Positions 1-10,900 of a stretch of DNA of 45,052 bases are shown here, piece by piece. This stretch comes from Gammaproteobacteria bacterium (lineage in GTDB: Bacteria > Pseudomonadota > Gammaproteobacteria > Pseudomonadales > Azotimanducaceae): assembly GCA_009839505.1 (NCBI GenBank), contig VXPO01000043.1, positions 1 to 45,052 of the forward strand, given 5' to 3'. Below the pieces are notes generated by a model, which saw nothing but the letters and a program-made list of their open reading frames with translations, was not told the origin of the DNA and made no database searches. The translations under genes were made by a program, and so were the position numbers. Positions within the stretch are counted from its first letter, which is position 1, and every line of letters starts with the position of its first letter.

Positions 1-1505
1 AGGTCTCGTCCATCGATCAGCACGCGCCCCCGCGTCGGGTTGAGGAAACCGGGAATCAGCGAGCCGAGGGTCGTTTTTCCCGCACCCGAGGGTCCGACGA
101 TGGCGACGATCTCGCCAACGCGCATGTCGAGCGAAACACCCGATAGGGCGCGTCGACCATCCGGGTGCACATAATCCACTTGATCGATCTCGACGCGCTC
201 GGCGATGGTCGTCAAGCGGCGACCCCCGGTATGGTCGTCGTCGGACGCGTAGTCGATGAAGAAGAAGATGCGCCGCGCCGGTGCCAGCTTGGTCTGCAGA
301 CTGAGCCAGAAAGATCCGATCTCGATGGGGACGAAGACGATCCCGAAGAACATGCCGAACAGCACGAGGAAGTCTCCCGGCGACATGCTCCCTTCGATGA
401 TTCCATCGGTGACGATGATCACCACCCAAAGAGCGATGGCGACAACCGCGACGGCCGCACCGATGAAGAGCACCAAGCCGAGGACCAGCGCAACCCGTTC
501 CCTGAAGTACGACTCGAGGCTTCGCGTCGCGAACTTCTGCGCCTCGGCGCGCATGCCGCCGAGACTCTGCACGGCATCGATGCTGCCCACCGTCTCTTCC
601 ATGGCATTGGTGGTGGCCGAACCCGCCGAGCGCTTGGTCTGGTTGATCCGGCGCATGAGCTTCGATGCCGGGAACGTCACCGCGAACACCAGCGGCAACG
701 TGGCCCACGCCAGCCAGACGAGCTGTGGGGCGGTGGCCTCGTACGAGTACTGGATGAGGTACATGTTCACCATGCCGGTCAGGATGGTGGTGCCGAGGGT
801 CAGTGTCGGATCTAGAGCCGCCCAGGGAATGCTCGCGGTGTCGTAGAGCACCCGGTAGAGCGAATCACCGGTGCGTTTCTCGGCGAGCACCGCCATCGGC
901 AGCCTAGTGAGGCGCCGGAACAATCGGGTTCTCAATTGGTTGGCGAGGCGCTGGTTTAGCCGCACGCCGACCGCGTACTCCGCGAGCCCCCACAGACCGC
1001 CCGATTCGCTGTACGACCCGCTGATCTTGTTCTCCGCGCTGGCCGTCTCGTCTTGGCCGGTCAACGAGCTACCGAACAGGCTCACCTCGATTCCATCCCC
1101 GGCCCGCATTCCGACGAGGATGAGGCCCGCAAGGTAGCCCATGGCGACCGCGAACATGATCTCGAGCGGCGTCATGCCATCGAGGAAGGCGACGATCGGT
1201 TGCATGAACGGCGCGTACGGCACGTTGGTTTCGCCGAAGGGCTTTTGAAGGATCACGTTGTCGACCACGATCTTCGCGATCCACGGCGTGAAAAGCTGGA
1301 AGAACAGCGTCCCGGTCTGAAGCGCGAACTTTGCGGCGAACAGCGTCTTCGCCGCGCCAAGCAACCCAAGACATCGCCACAACAGCTTGAGAGCCTGCGC
1401 CGACGAGATCTCGGTATCGACGTCGATACGGTCGTCGTGGTGGTGTTCGCCGACAAACCGGTCAACGACGTTGGCGGTCTCGGTGGGCGCGACCGCTTCA
1501 GACAC
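1..1505 (-). CDS. ABC exporter half-transporter, permease-ATPase fusion (partial, 3' end outside window)
   Basis: Half-size ABC exporter of the MsbA/multidrug type in the inner membrane. About 501 codons are present; the rest of the ATPase domain lies beyond the left edge. The N-terminal two thirds is a hydrophobic transmembrane domain with an arginine-rich coupling stretch (LRTRLFRRLTRLPM). The nucleotide-binding domain begins near residue 440 with Walker A GPSGAGKT at about 471-478; signature and Walker B are outside. A polar insert of about 40 residues (roughly 115-155) follows the early membrane segments. The GTG start at 1505 gives MSEAVAPTE and overlaps the end of the upstream ABC gene by 8 bases, with GGAGAG about 10 bases ahead. 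Two adjacent, overlapping half-transporters suggest a heterodimeric exporter; this is inference. The substrate cannot be told. Confidence 0.85.
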   Translation of the reverse strand, partial: MSEAVAPTETANVVDRFVGEHHHDDRIDVDTEISSAQALKLLWRCLGLLGAAKTLFAAKFALQTGTLFFQLFTPWIAKIVVDNVILQKPFGETNVPYAPFMQPIVAFLDGMTPLEIMFAVAMGYLAGLILVGMRAGDGIEVSLFGSSLTGQDETASAENKISGSYSESGGLWGLAEYAVGVRLNQRLANQLRTRLFRRLTRLPMAVLAEKRTGDSLYRVLYDTASIPWAALDPTLTLGTTILTGMVNMYLIQYSYEATAPQLVWLAWATLPLVFAVTFPASKLMRRINQTKRSAGSATTNAMEETVGSIDAVQSLGGMRAEAQKFATRSLESYFRERVALVLGLVLFIGAAVAVVAIALWVVIIVTDGIIEGSMSPGDFLVLFGMFFGIVFVPIEIGSFWLSLQTKLAPARRIFFFIDYASDDDHTGGRRLTTIAERVEIDQVDYVHPDGRRALSGVSLDMRVGEIVAIVGPSGAGKTTLGSLIPGFLNPTRGRVLIDGRD

Positions 1506-3441
1506 CGAGCGCCTCTCCCGCCGCGGCTTCGGCAAACAGCCGGTAGCGACCATCGGCCCGGAGTAGCGAATCGTGATCCCCGACCTCGACCGGCCGCCCC
1601 TGTTCGAGAAACACGATCTGATCCGCATCGCGGATCGTGGCTATGCGATGGGTGATCAGGAACACCACCTTGTCCTTTCCCCACTGCCGGAGGTTGCGCA
1701 TGACAGCGAGCTCAGTCTCGGCATCAAGCGCGGCAGTCGGCTCGTCGAGGATGAGAATCGGCGTGTTCCTGACAATGGCTCGGGCCAGCGACAGGCGCTG
1801 GCGCTGTCCTGACGAGAGCTTGCCGCCGCGTTCGCCAAGTTCGGTGTCGTAGCCGTCGGCGAGTTCGCGGATGAACCCATCGGCGCACGCCACCCGGGCT
1901 GCAGCCTCGATATCGGCGCGCGTTGGACTCCGCGCCGCGTAGCCGATGTTGTCGGCAACCGTGCCGGCGAAAAGGACGTTGCGCTGCAAGGCGATGGCCG
2001 CACTCCCCCGGATGTCATCGACCTGGAGCATTCTTAAGTCCGTGCCGTTGACGAGGAGGCGCCCCCGATCCGGGTCGTAGAGTCGCAGCAGCAGAGACAC
2101 GAGGGTGGATTTGCCCGCGCCGCTACCGCCGACGATCGCGGTGATCGTTCCCGAGGTGGCCACGAGATCGACGCCCTGCAACACGGGAAGCGTCGGATCG
2201 TAGGCGAAGTGGACGTCCTCCCAGGTCACGGACTCGACGGGTGTCGGGAAGGGCACCGGCCGGTCGGGATCGACAATGTCGGCTTCGAGTTCCAGCAGGT
2301 AGAACGCTCTTTCGAGCCCGATGAAGAGATCCTGCAGGCGCGCCCAGGCGCCGACCAGTTCGGTTGGCCCGAACAACGCGCCACTGAGTCGCTCGCGCGC
2401 GCCCTCGAACGCTCCGTAGTTCCATACGGCGAAGCCAATCACCGTCACTGCGGCGGCACCGAGAAACGTCTCCCGTTCGCCGAGCACCCAGTAGACGATT
2501 ACGTATTCGACGCCGATCGTCACCAGGGCGGCGATCGAGGTCACGAGGATCTGCAGGACGGCAATGGTCATGCGCAGCGTGAATGCCGCATCCAGGGCGC
2601 GATGCGAATCCTGGTCGAAACGCTCGAGAACCCGCGCTTCGCCCTTGTTCGCCTTGACGATTCGGAGCGCGATCATGATTTCCTGCAGCCTTGAGGTGAG
2701 GTTGCTGAAGGCGACGCGGTTGGCAAGCGCCCGTTCGCGCAGGAGGCGCGTCGCCTTGGCCGTCAGGAGGATCATCGGCACCACCGCCAGGACGGCGGCC
2801 AACGCGATCCTCGGGTCGAAGAAGCACAGCAAACCAAGCGCTAGGACGATGTTGTAGAGCGCCGCCGCCGGGCCGACGAAGGTCTCCTGGATGAGGCTCG
2901 TGATCGTCGCGCTGTCCTGGTAGATGCGGAAGATGGCATCGCCGACCCGGGACTGGCTGTGGTACTTCAACGACAGGTGTTCCGCCTTGGCGATCATCGC
3001 CACGCGGAGGTTCTGGTTGATCATCTGCCAGATCCAAATGTTGTAGTACAGGAGGATGCCGACGAGCGGAGCGAACACCACGAGAAGACCCGATGCCCAG
3101 ATGATGGTGCGCGTCCTGACGGTCTTTCGCTGCGATTCCGTCAGAAGCTCGCGTTCGTTGACGTTGTCGGCGATGTCCTGGAGGACGAACGACTCGTCCA
3201 CGAACAACAGTTGCGCCTGCAGGGGTTGGAGCTTGTCCCCGACCAGGATCTTGTTGTTGAACAGATCCGTACCGAGCAGGAAGACGGCGAACAAGACTAG
3301 GGAGACAAGCACCGTACCAGCGATCAGAACCAGGAGATGCTTGATCAACGGCCGGATGAACGGCCAGCACTTGAAGGCAAGCTGCAGAATCCGGCGCGCG
3401 CGGAGCGGCGGCAGATCGGTGAGGGTTTCGGTGCCCGCCAC
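1498..3441 (-). CDS. ABC exporter half-transporter, permease-ATPase fusion
   Basis: Complete 647-residue ABC exporter half-transporter. The transmembrane domain spans about residues 30-345, with an unusually long polar loop (about 58-110) between the first two membrane helices. The ATPase domain has Walker A GGSGAGKS (438-445), the Q-loop in ALQRNVLF, signature LSSGQ (542-546, Ser in place of the usual first Gly), Walker B ILILDE (562-567) and H-loop His598, so it looks catalytically complete. The same frame stays open to 3738, but that stretch lies inside the acetoacetyl-CoA synthetase gene and is Arg/Pro-rich. GTG 3441 is therefore chosen; it has AGGGG about 9 bases upstream and sits 11 bases past the previous stop. 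It probably pairs with the overlapping downstream half-transporter. Transport substrate unknown. Confidence 0.88.
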   Translation of the reverse strand: MAGTETLTDLPPLRARRILQLAFKCWPFIRPLIKHLLVLIAGTVLVSLVLFAVFLLGTDLFNNKILVGDKLQPLQAQLLFVDESFVLQDIADNVNERELLTESQRKTVRTRTIIWASGLLVVFAPLVGILLYYNIWIWQMINQNLRVAMIAKAEHLSLKYHSQSRVGDAIFRIYQDSATITSLIQETFVGPAAALYNIVLALGLLCFFDPRIALAAVLAVVPMILLTAKATRLLRERALANRVAFSNLTSRLQEIMIALRIVKANKGEARVLERFDQDSHRALDAAFTLRMTIAVLQILVTSIAALVTIGVEYVIVYWVLGERETFLGAAAVTVIGFAVWNYGAFEGARERLSGALFGPTELVGAWARLQDLFIGLERAFYLLELEADIVDPDRPVPFPTPVESVTWEDVHFAYDPTLPVLQGVDLVATSGTITAIVGGSGAGKSTLVSLLLRLYDPDRGRLLVNGTDLRMLQVDDIRGSAAIALQRNVLFAGTVADNIGYAARSPTRADIEAAARVACADGFIRELADGYDTELGERGGKLSSGQRQRLSLARAIVRNTPILILDEPTAALDAETELAVMRNLRQWGKDKVVFLITHRIATIRDADQIVFLEQGRPVEVGDHDSLLRADGRYRLFAEAAAGEALGV

Positions 3442-3452
3442 GAGGGTCGCCC

Positions 3453-5366
<1,914 letters not shown>

Positions 5367-5528
5367 TACCGTTCCGCCTCGGAACAAGGGTGACGTTTCG
5401 TACGGCAAATGGCACCGGCGAGGGCGGACCCATAGCGAGGATGTGCCGCCATCAGAACCAGCACTTGGGTCGATGCTCGCACGTCCTTCGTTGCAGGCGA
5501 GACGTGACCACGCTTGCGATGCGGCACA

Positions 5529-6983
5529 CTACCGCAGCCCCTCCCAGGCGGCTCGTTCCTCGCCATCCGGATCTTCAACGACGCCTGAAGTGTCGTCGAA
5601 GACCATGGTCTTGCGGCGCTCGGCGGTGTAGGGCGCGAACCCGGGGTCACCGTCGCGGATGAAACGCGTCCAGGCACGGTGCATGTCGTCGGCAACGTGC
5701 TGGGGCGACGGCCCCTCGCCGATGAACGCGTCGACGCCCGGTTGGTGAAGATTGTCGAACACGAATGGAATCTCGAGCGCGTGGGTCGCGCCTAGGTGTT
5801 GGAACCGGGAGCGCCAGTTGAACTGGTAGAGCCAGGTGTTTCCACCGCGGGCTTCGGCCAGGCGAATCGCGGGAATCCGAAACATGTGGTCCGACGTGAG
5901 GGCGGTCAACAGCTCCCGGGCCGTGGCCTCGGGACGGGTCCGGCGGTAGACGTCTAGGATCCGCTCGTTGCCGAGCCTTGTGGCGGTGCGGTCAAGCCGT
6001 CCGGCGTCGACCTCACCGTAGCCCCAGAGCGTGGTTTCGTCCCGGTTGGAACCCGCCAGAACCTTGACGTCGGCGTTCAAGCCCCGGTGAATCGCCTCCA
6101 GTGGCGCTTCCGGCAAAACGTCCGAACCGATCACGGGATAGAAGGCCGACACCGGCACGCCGAGTTGGGTATCGAGTCCAGGACCGCGTTCCAAGGCACG
6201 GCAGACCGATGCCTGGGCCTCGAGAATCGCCTCCACGGTCGCCGCTTCCACGCCGATGACGTTGTCGACCCCGAGGGCTTCGAGGAAACGGTCTGCCACG
6301 GTTTGGCCGGCGCTTGGCGGGAGGCAGTGATGCGCGGCGCCGCTCTGAGCGATGACGCCGCGGAACAGTCCCTCTGCCCGAGGCGAGCCGAGCAGGGTGC
6401 CGACGCTGAAGCCGCCGGCGGACTCGCCGGCGATGGTGACCTTCGCCGGGTCACCGCCGAAGCTCGCGATATTGTCACGCACCCATTCGAGGGCGGCGAT
6501 CTGGTCAGCGATGCCGTTCACGCCCGAGGTGGCGAACTCGTCGCCGAACCGGGACAGATCGGTGAAACCGAGTGCGCCAAGGCGGTAGTTGATGGTCACC
6601 GCAACGATGTCGCCGTTGGCCGCAAACCGGGCCCCGTTGTACCAGGGAACCGCGCCTTGACCGGTGCGGTAGCCGCCGCCGTGGATCCACACGAGCACAG
6701 GTCGGCCGGCGTCGTCCAGTGCCCGTGTCTGCACGTTGAGTCGGAGGCAGTCCTCGTCCCAGCGCACCGGTGGGTTGGTGATACCACCGTCGGCGATCTG
6801 TGGTGCCGCCGGGCCGAACTTGCGGGCATCGCGCACGTCGGTCCAGCTCTCGTGGGCGGCGGGCGCGCGGAAACGCCGTCCAGCAACCGGTGGCGCCGCG
6901 TAGGGGATTCCGGCGAATAGCAGGACGCCATCCTTCTCGCGTCCCTGGACTCGCCCGGTGCGGGTCGTGGCGTTCACGCCCAT
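5529..6983 (-). CDS. Carboxylesterase/lipase, type B family
   Basis: Alpha/beta-hydrolase of the type-B carboxylesterase (COesterase) family, 484 residues, hydrolysing carboxylic esters of unknown identity. The oxyanion-hole motif HGGGY is at 101-105, the nucleophile elbow GESAGG has Ser188, a likely acid is Glu316 (GSNRDETTLWG) and the catalytic His401 lies in GATHALEIPFVF, so the triad appears complete. No signal peptide is visible, so it is probably cytoplasmic. The frame extends upstream to 7664, but that part is antisense to malonyl-CoA synthetase. ATG 6983 starts the conserved TRTGRVQG N-terminus and has AGGGG about 9 bases ahead. It is divergent from the synthetase across an 87-base gap and is followed by a 162-base gap before the acetoacetyl-CoA synthetase gene, in which I see nothing specific. 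Confidence 0.92.
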   Translation of the reverse strand: MGVNATTRTGRVQGREKDGVLLFAGIPYAAPPVAGRRFRAPAAHESWTDVRDARKFGPAAPQIADGGITNPPVRWDEDCLRLNVQTRALDDAGRPVLVWIHGGGYRTGQGAVPWYNGARFAANGDIVAVTINYRLGALGFTDLSRFGDEFATSGVNGIADQIAALEWVRDNIASFGGDPAKVTIAGESAGGFSVGTLLGSPRAEGLFRGVIAQSGAAHHCLPPSAGQTVADRFLEALGVDNVIGVEAATVEAILEAQASVCRALERGPGLDTQLGVPVSAFYPVIGSDVLPEAPLEAIHRGLNADVKVLAGSNRDETTLWGYGEVDAGRLDRTATRLGNERILDVYRRTRPEATARELLTALTSDHMFRIPAIRLAEARGGNTWLYQFNWRSRFQHLGATHALEIPFVFDNLHQPGVDAFIGEGPSPQHVADDMHRAWTRFIRDGDPGFAPYTAERRKTMVFDDTSGVVEDPDGEERAAWEGLR

Positions 6984-7070
6984 GGTCTCGTTCCCCTCGT
7001 CTTGTCCGGCGCGGATTATTGGGTCGGCACTGCGAAAAGACCAGCGCGGGCAATGGAATAATGGTGGGCC

Positions 7071-8540
7071 ATGAACATCCATGCCCGATTCGAAGCGGCG
7101 TTCCTGCGCGCCGCCGATACTCCGGCGTTGCTTTGCCCTGGACGTGAGGACTGGTCGTATGGGCGTCTCGTCGAAGAGACCGAGCGGTTGGCTCGGGCAC
7201 TCGATGAGCGGCAGGTGGGCGCGGGCGACCGCGTTCTGGTCCAGGTCGAGAAGACCCCTGAAGCGGTCGCTCTCTATCTCGCGTGCCTGAAGACGGGTGC
7301 CGTGTACGTGCCGATCAACACCGCCTACACCAAGCCGGAGGTCGAGTACTTCATCGACGACTGCGAACCGGCGTTGCTGGTCGTCGATTCCGACTTCGAG
7401 ACCCATGTGTCCGTGGCGACGCTGGACGGTGGTCGTGGCACGCTGCTCGCGTCGCCATCCCGGGACTTGCCCGCCGCCAAGAGCGTTTCCCGTGCCGACG
7501 ACGACCTCGCGGCGATCATCTACAGCTCCGGCACGACCGGTCGTTCCAAGGGTGCCATGCTGACCCACGCGAACCTCCTCTCGAACGCCGAGACCCTGTG
7601 CGCAGCCTGGGGCTGGCGGGACGACGATGTGCTCCTCCACGCCTTGCCGATCTTCCATGTCCACGGGCTATTCGTGGCTCTTCACTGTGCGTTTCAGAAC
7701 GCCACCCCGGTGGTCTTCCACGCCGGTTTCGACGCCGAGGCGATCATCCGGGACCTGCCGAGATCCACGGTCGTGATGGGTGTGCCGACGTTCTACACGC
7801 GGCTCGTGAACGAGCCGGCGTTCGATGCCGCCGCCTGTGCCCACATGCGCCTTTTCATCTCCGGATCCGCACCGCTCACCGAACAGGCGTTCGGCGCGTT
7901 CGAGGAAAGAACGGGGTTCCGCATCCTGGAACGCTACGGCATGAGCGAGACACTCATGAACACGTCGAACCCGCTGGATGGTGAGCGGGTGGCGGGAACC
8001 GTGGGTTTCGCGCTGCCGGGAGTGGATGTCCGCATCGCCGACGAGGCGGGCAGCCCCGTGCCGACCGGCGAGGTAGGCACCATCGAAGTCCGTGGACCCA
8101 ATGTCTTCAAGGGCTATTGGCGGATGCCGGAGCGGACGGCGGAAGAGTTCCGCGGCGACGGCTTCTTCGTCACCGGCGACCTCGGGACCATGGACGCCGA
8201 GGGCCGAATCACCATCGTCGGCCGGGACAAGGATCTCGTCATCAGCGGCGGCTACAACGTCTACCCGAAAGAGGTCGAGACCTTGATCGACGAGATTCCG
8301 GAGGTCGTCGAGTCCGCGGTGATCGGTGTCCCCCATGCCGACTTCGGCGAAGGCGTGGTGGCGGTGGTGGTGGCTCGTGGGCGGGTCGACGATGAGCTCG
8401 TCAGTGCCCACTTGAAGGACAGGCTCGCACGCTACAAACAACCCAAACGGGTGATCCGCGTGGACGACCTGCCACGCAACGCCATGGGCAAGGTGCAGAA
8501 GAACGTGCTGCGCCAGAAGTACGCCGACATTCTCTCGTAG
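7071..8540 (+). CDS. matB: Malonyl-CoA synthetase (malonate-CoA ligase)
   Basis: ANL-superfamily ligase making malonyl-CoA from malonate, CoA and ATP, 489 residues. Visible motifs are P-loop YSSGTTGRSKGAM (151-163), the LPIFHVHGLF stretch (192-201), RYGMSET (288-294) followed by the MatB-type MNTSNPLDGERVAGTVG run, the hinge GRDKDLVISGGYNVYPK and the C-terminal catalytic Lys474 (NAMGKVQKN). The substrate call rests on the MatB/ACSF3-like region around 296-312; methylmalonate is a possible side substrate. No malonyl-CoA decarboxylase lies beside it, so the role is probably salvage of free malonate. The gene is transcribed away from the carboxylesterase. Its TAG stop falls inside the dispersed palindromic repeat that begins around 8531. 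Confidence 0.9.
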   Translation: MNIHARFEAAFLRAADTPALLCPGREDWSYGRLVEETERLARALDERQVGAGDRVLVQVEKTPEAVALYLACLKTGAVYVPINTAYTKPEVEYFIDDCEPALLVVDSDFETHVSVATLDGGRGTLLASPSRDLPAAKSVSRADDDLAAIIYSSGTTGRSKGAMLTHANLLSNAETLCAAWGWRDDDVLLHALPIFHVHGLFVALHCAFQNATPVVFHAGFDAEAIIRDLPRSTVVMGVPTFYTRLVNEPAFDAAACAHMRLFISGSAPLTEQAFGAFEERTGFRILERYGMSETLMNTSNPLDGERVAGTVGFALPGVDVRIADEAGSPVPTGEVGTIEVRGPNVFKGYWRMPERTAEEFRGDGFFVTGDLGTMDAEGRITIVGRDKDLVISGGYNVYPKEVETLIDEIPEVVESAVIGVPHADFGEGVVAVVVARGRVDDELVSAHLKDRLARYKQPKRVIRVDDLPRNAMGKVQKNVLRQKYADILS

Positions 8541-8600
8541 GGGCGACCCTTGTGGTCGCCCCCTAACCTTGCAGTCGCCCGCAACGGGTCGCCCCCACGG
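8531..8600. repeat. Dispersed palindromic repeat, family A, copy 1
   Basis: A hairpin-forming intergenic repeat whose left arm matches the arms of the 29-base inverted repeat at 17223-17310 over about 26 identical bases (CGTAGGGGCGACCCTTGTGG and onward). The right arm is degenerate but still recognisable near 8585-8600 (GGGTCGCCCCCACGG). The stop codon of the upstream synthetase is the TAG inside the left arm. Confidence 0.75.
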
Positions 8601-8642
8601 TGCTGCTAAACTTCGGCGTTTTGCGTCCCGCAGGGGGGAACA

Positions 8643-9905
8643 GTGCAGCTAGCGAATAGACTGATGGCAGGCATCCTAACCGTCTGCCTGGCCATGGTGG
8701 CGGTTGCCGGGGATCTCGTCGAAGCGCCGGGCACCGAAGCCGGGATGTCGGACGAGCGCCTTGAGCGCATCACCGGGATGACACAGCGCTACGTCGACGA
8801 GGGCAAGCTCGCCGGCGTGGTCACCCTCGTCGCCCGGGACGGCAAGATCGTTCACTTCGAGGCGGTGGGTCAGCGCGGTGCCGAGGACGACCGACCGATG
8901 ACCCGGGACGCCCTGTTCCGCATCTTCTCGATGAGCAAGCCGATCACCGCCGTGGCGGCGATGATGCTCTACGAGGAGGGCGCCTTCGCGCTGTCCGATC
9001 CCGTAGCGAAGTTCGTGCCGGAACTGGCGGAACTCGACGTCCTGGTGGACGGCGAACGTGTGCCGGCCGAAAGAACCATGACCATGCGCCACTTGCTGAC
9101 CCACACCACGGGCTTGAGCTACGGCTTCAATCCGCGCGGCAATCCGGTGGATGCGCTGTACAACGAGGTCCAGCCTCTCGCCGGGCGCAACCTCGACGAG
9201 TTCGCCGAGCGCCTTGGCCTGCTGCCGCTGGTGTTCGAACCGGGCGAGCGCTGGCACTACAGCGTCGCCGTTGACGTCACGGGACTTGTCGTGCAGCGCT
9301 TGAGCGGCATGTCCTTCGATGCCTTCCTGAAGGAACGACTGTTCGAACCCTTGGGCATGGACGACACTTTCTTCAACGTTCCCGAAGACAAACTCGACCG
9401 CTTGCTACCCAACCACGCGTGGAGCCGCGAGGAGGAGAGGCTTGTCCAGATCAACCGGCCTTACGAGCGCACCGAGATGTTCTCCGGCGGCGGCGGCCTG
9501 GTGTCCTCGACCATGGACTACCTGCGCTTCGCCGAGATGGTACGGCGCGGCGGCGAGTTGGACGGCGTACGGATCCTGAGTCCCAAGACCGTGGAGTTCA
9601 TGACCGCCAACCATCTTCCGGCGACGCTCAGCGGAGGCGGTACCGGCGAGAGTCCGGGAGCTCGGGCCGCGGCCCAGAGCTTCGGCTTCGGTCTCGGTTT
9701 CGGCATCAACATGGACTCCGTGGCATCCGGCGTGCTGAGCTCCCAGGGCGAGTACAGTTGGGGCGGTGCGGCCGGTACCGTCTTCTGGGTGGATCCCGTG
9801 GAAGAGATGGTTGTCGTCGGCATGATCCAGCTGATGGGTTCGCCGTGGCCGCTGCGCCGGGAACTCCGGGTGTTGGCGAACCAGGCGTTGACGGAACTGC
9901 ACTGA
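8643..9905 (+). CDS. Beta-lactamase-family serine hydrolase (class C/esterase-like), exported
   Basis: Member of the serine beta-lactamase/penicillin-binding protein-like hydrolase family, 420 residues. The N-terminus has a short basic stretch and hydrophobic core (LMAGILTVCLAMVAVAG), so a signal peptide and periplasmic location are likely. The catalytic SxxK tetrad is Ser96-Met-Ser-Lys99. The Tyr motif is Y206-S-V in place of the class C Y-x-N, which fits esterase or transesterase homologues rather than true AmpC. HTTGL (154-158) is the family's conserved turn. Substrate unknown; esterase, D-amino peptidase or transesterification activity are all possible. GTG 8643 has a strong AGGGGGG Shine-Dalgarno just upstream. 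The PhyH gene starts 4 bases after its stop, suggesting co-transcription. Confidence 0.85.
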   Translation: MQLANRLMAGILTVCLAMVAVAGDLVEAPGTEAGMSDERLERITGMTQRYVDEGKLAGVVTLVARDGKIVHFEAVGQRGAEDDRPMTRDALFRIFSMSKPITAVAAMMLYEEGAFALSDPVAKFVPELAELDVLVDGERVPAERTMTMRHLLTHTTGLSYGFNPRGNPVDALYNEVQPLAGRNLDEFAERLGLLPLVFEPGERWHYSVAVDVTGLVVQRLSGMSFDAFLKERLFEPLGMDDTFFNVPEDKLDRLLPNHAWSREEERLVQINRPYERTEMFSGGGGLVSSTMDYLRFAEMVRRGGELDGVRILSPKTVEFMTANHLPATLSGGGTGESPGARAAAQSFGFGLGFGINMDSVASGVLSSQGEYSWGGAAGTVFWVDPVEEMVVVGMIQLMGSPWPLRRELRVLANQALTELH

Positions 9906-9909
9906 CGGC

Positions 9910-10776
9910 GTGGACGAGACCTGTCTCAAACACCGGCTGACCGACGACGAACGGCAGCGGTTTGAAGACGACGGGTTCCTGGTGGTGCCGGGAGTCCTTG
10001 CAGCGGACCGCGTGGCGGTTCTCGCCGCGGCGACCGAGCGGCTCGACGCCGAGTGGCGCCCGCGGCGGGAGGCCCCCGCGGCGGGAAGTCAGGCGCACGA
10101 GCCGTTGAACCTGCTCGACGCGATCGGCAAGGACGATGCGTTCCTCGAACTCCTCGACCTGCCACAGACGTTCATGAAGGTGGTGGACATCCTTGGCTGG
10201 CATATCCAGCTCTACCACTCCCACCTCATGATCACGCCGCCCCTCCCGGCCGGGCATGTGCCGCGTCATCCTCGACTGCACTGGCATCAGGACAGCGGTC
10301 GACTGAATCTCGAGCTCGAGGGCGAGCCCCGCTCGCGTGTGTCGTTGAAAGTCGGCTTTTTTTTCACCAGTACGGTCGACACCAATCGGGGCAATTTCCA
10401 TGTTGTACCTGGCAGCCACCGCATGAACCGTCTGGATCTGCCGGACGACGCGGAACAGGACCATCCGCAGGCAATCGCCGTACGCGCGGACGCCGGTGAC
10501 GCCGTGCTATTCGACCGGCGCCTGTGGCACGCCGCGGGGCGCAACACCTCGGCGGTGACGCGCAAGGTACTGTTCCTGGGCTACAGCTACCGCTGGTTGC
10601 GCCCCCGCGACGACATGACCGTCTCGCACTACCTTCCAGGCGCTGATCCCATCCGCCGACAACTGTTGGGCGAGAGTCCCAACGGCGGCTTCGGCTACAC
10701 CTCGCCGGCGGACGAGGACGTGCCGCTGAAGACGTGGCTGATCGAACGGCTGGGTGCCGACGGCGTGGTACCTTGA
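9910..10776 (+). CDS. Phytanoyl-CoA dioxygenase (PhyH) family Fe(II)/2-oxoglutarate oxygenase
   Basis: Non-haem Fe(II), 2-oxoglutarate-dependent oxygenase of the PhyH family, 288 residues, cytosolic. The iron facial triad is visible as H126-x-D128 (in HWHQD) and the distal His207 (RLWHAAGRN); Arg211 just after it is a candidate 2-oxoglutarate contact. The double-stranded beta-helix core runs from about 100 to 225, including the GNFHVVPGSH strand. Substrates of bacterial PhyH proteins are very diverse, so the reaction is not assigned. An 8-T homopolymer sits inside the gene (about 10357-10364, encoding Phe-Phe-Phe); the frame is intact in this sequence. GTG 9910 lies 4 bases after the preceding gene. 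Confidence 0.88.
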   Translation: MDETCLKHRLTDDERQRFEDDGFLVVPGVLAADRVAVLAAATERLDAEWRPRREAPAAGSQAHEPLNLLDAIGKDDAFLELLDLPQTFMKVVDILGWHIQLYHSHLMITPPLPAGHVPRHPRLHWHQDSGRLNLELEGEPRSRVSLKVGFFFTSTVDTNRGNFHVVPGSHRMNRLDLPDDAEQDHPQAIAVRADAGDAVLFDRRLWHAAGRNTSAVTRKVLFLGYSYRWLRPRDDMTVSHYLPGADPIRRQLLGESPNGGFGYTSPADEDVPLKTWLIERLGADGVVP

Positions 10777-10900
10777 GACGCGTGCGAACGACGTCGTACA
10801 CCTAGATTCCTCGAGCAGCGCTGATGTCAACGGACAGGTTGCATTTCGAACAACGCCCGAGGCTGCTCTTGGTCGCCTCGTCGTACGAGGCGCGCTAGCT

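Noticed and set aside
6984-7664. Longer N-terminus of the carboxylesterase
   Set aside because: It is antisense to malonyl-CoA synthetase and the family N-terminus begins at 6983.
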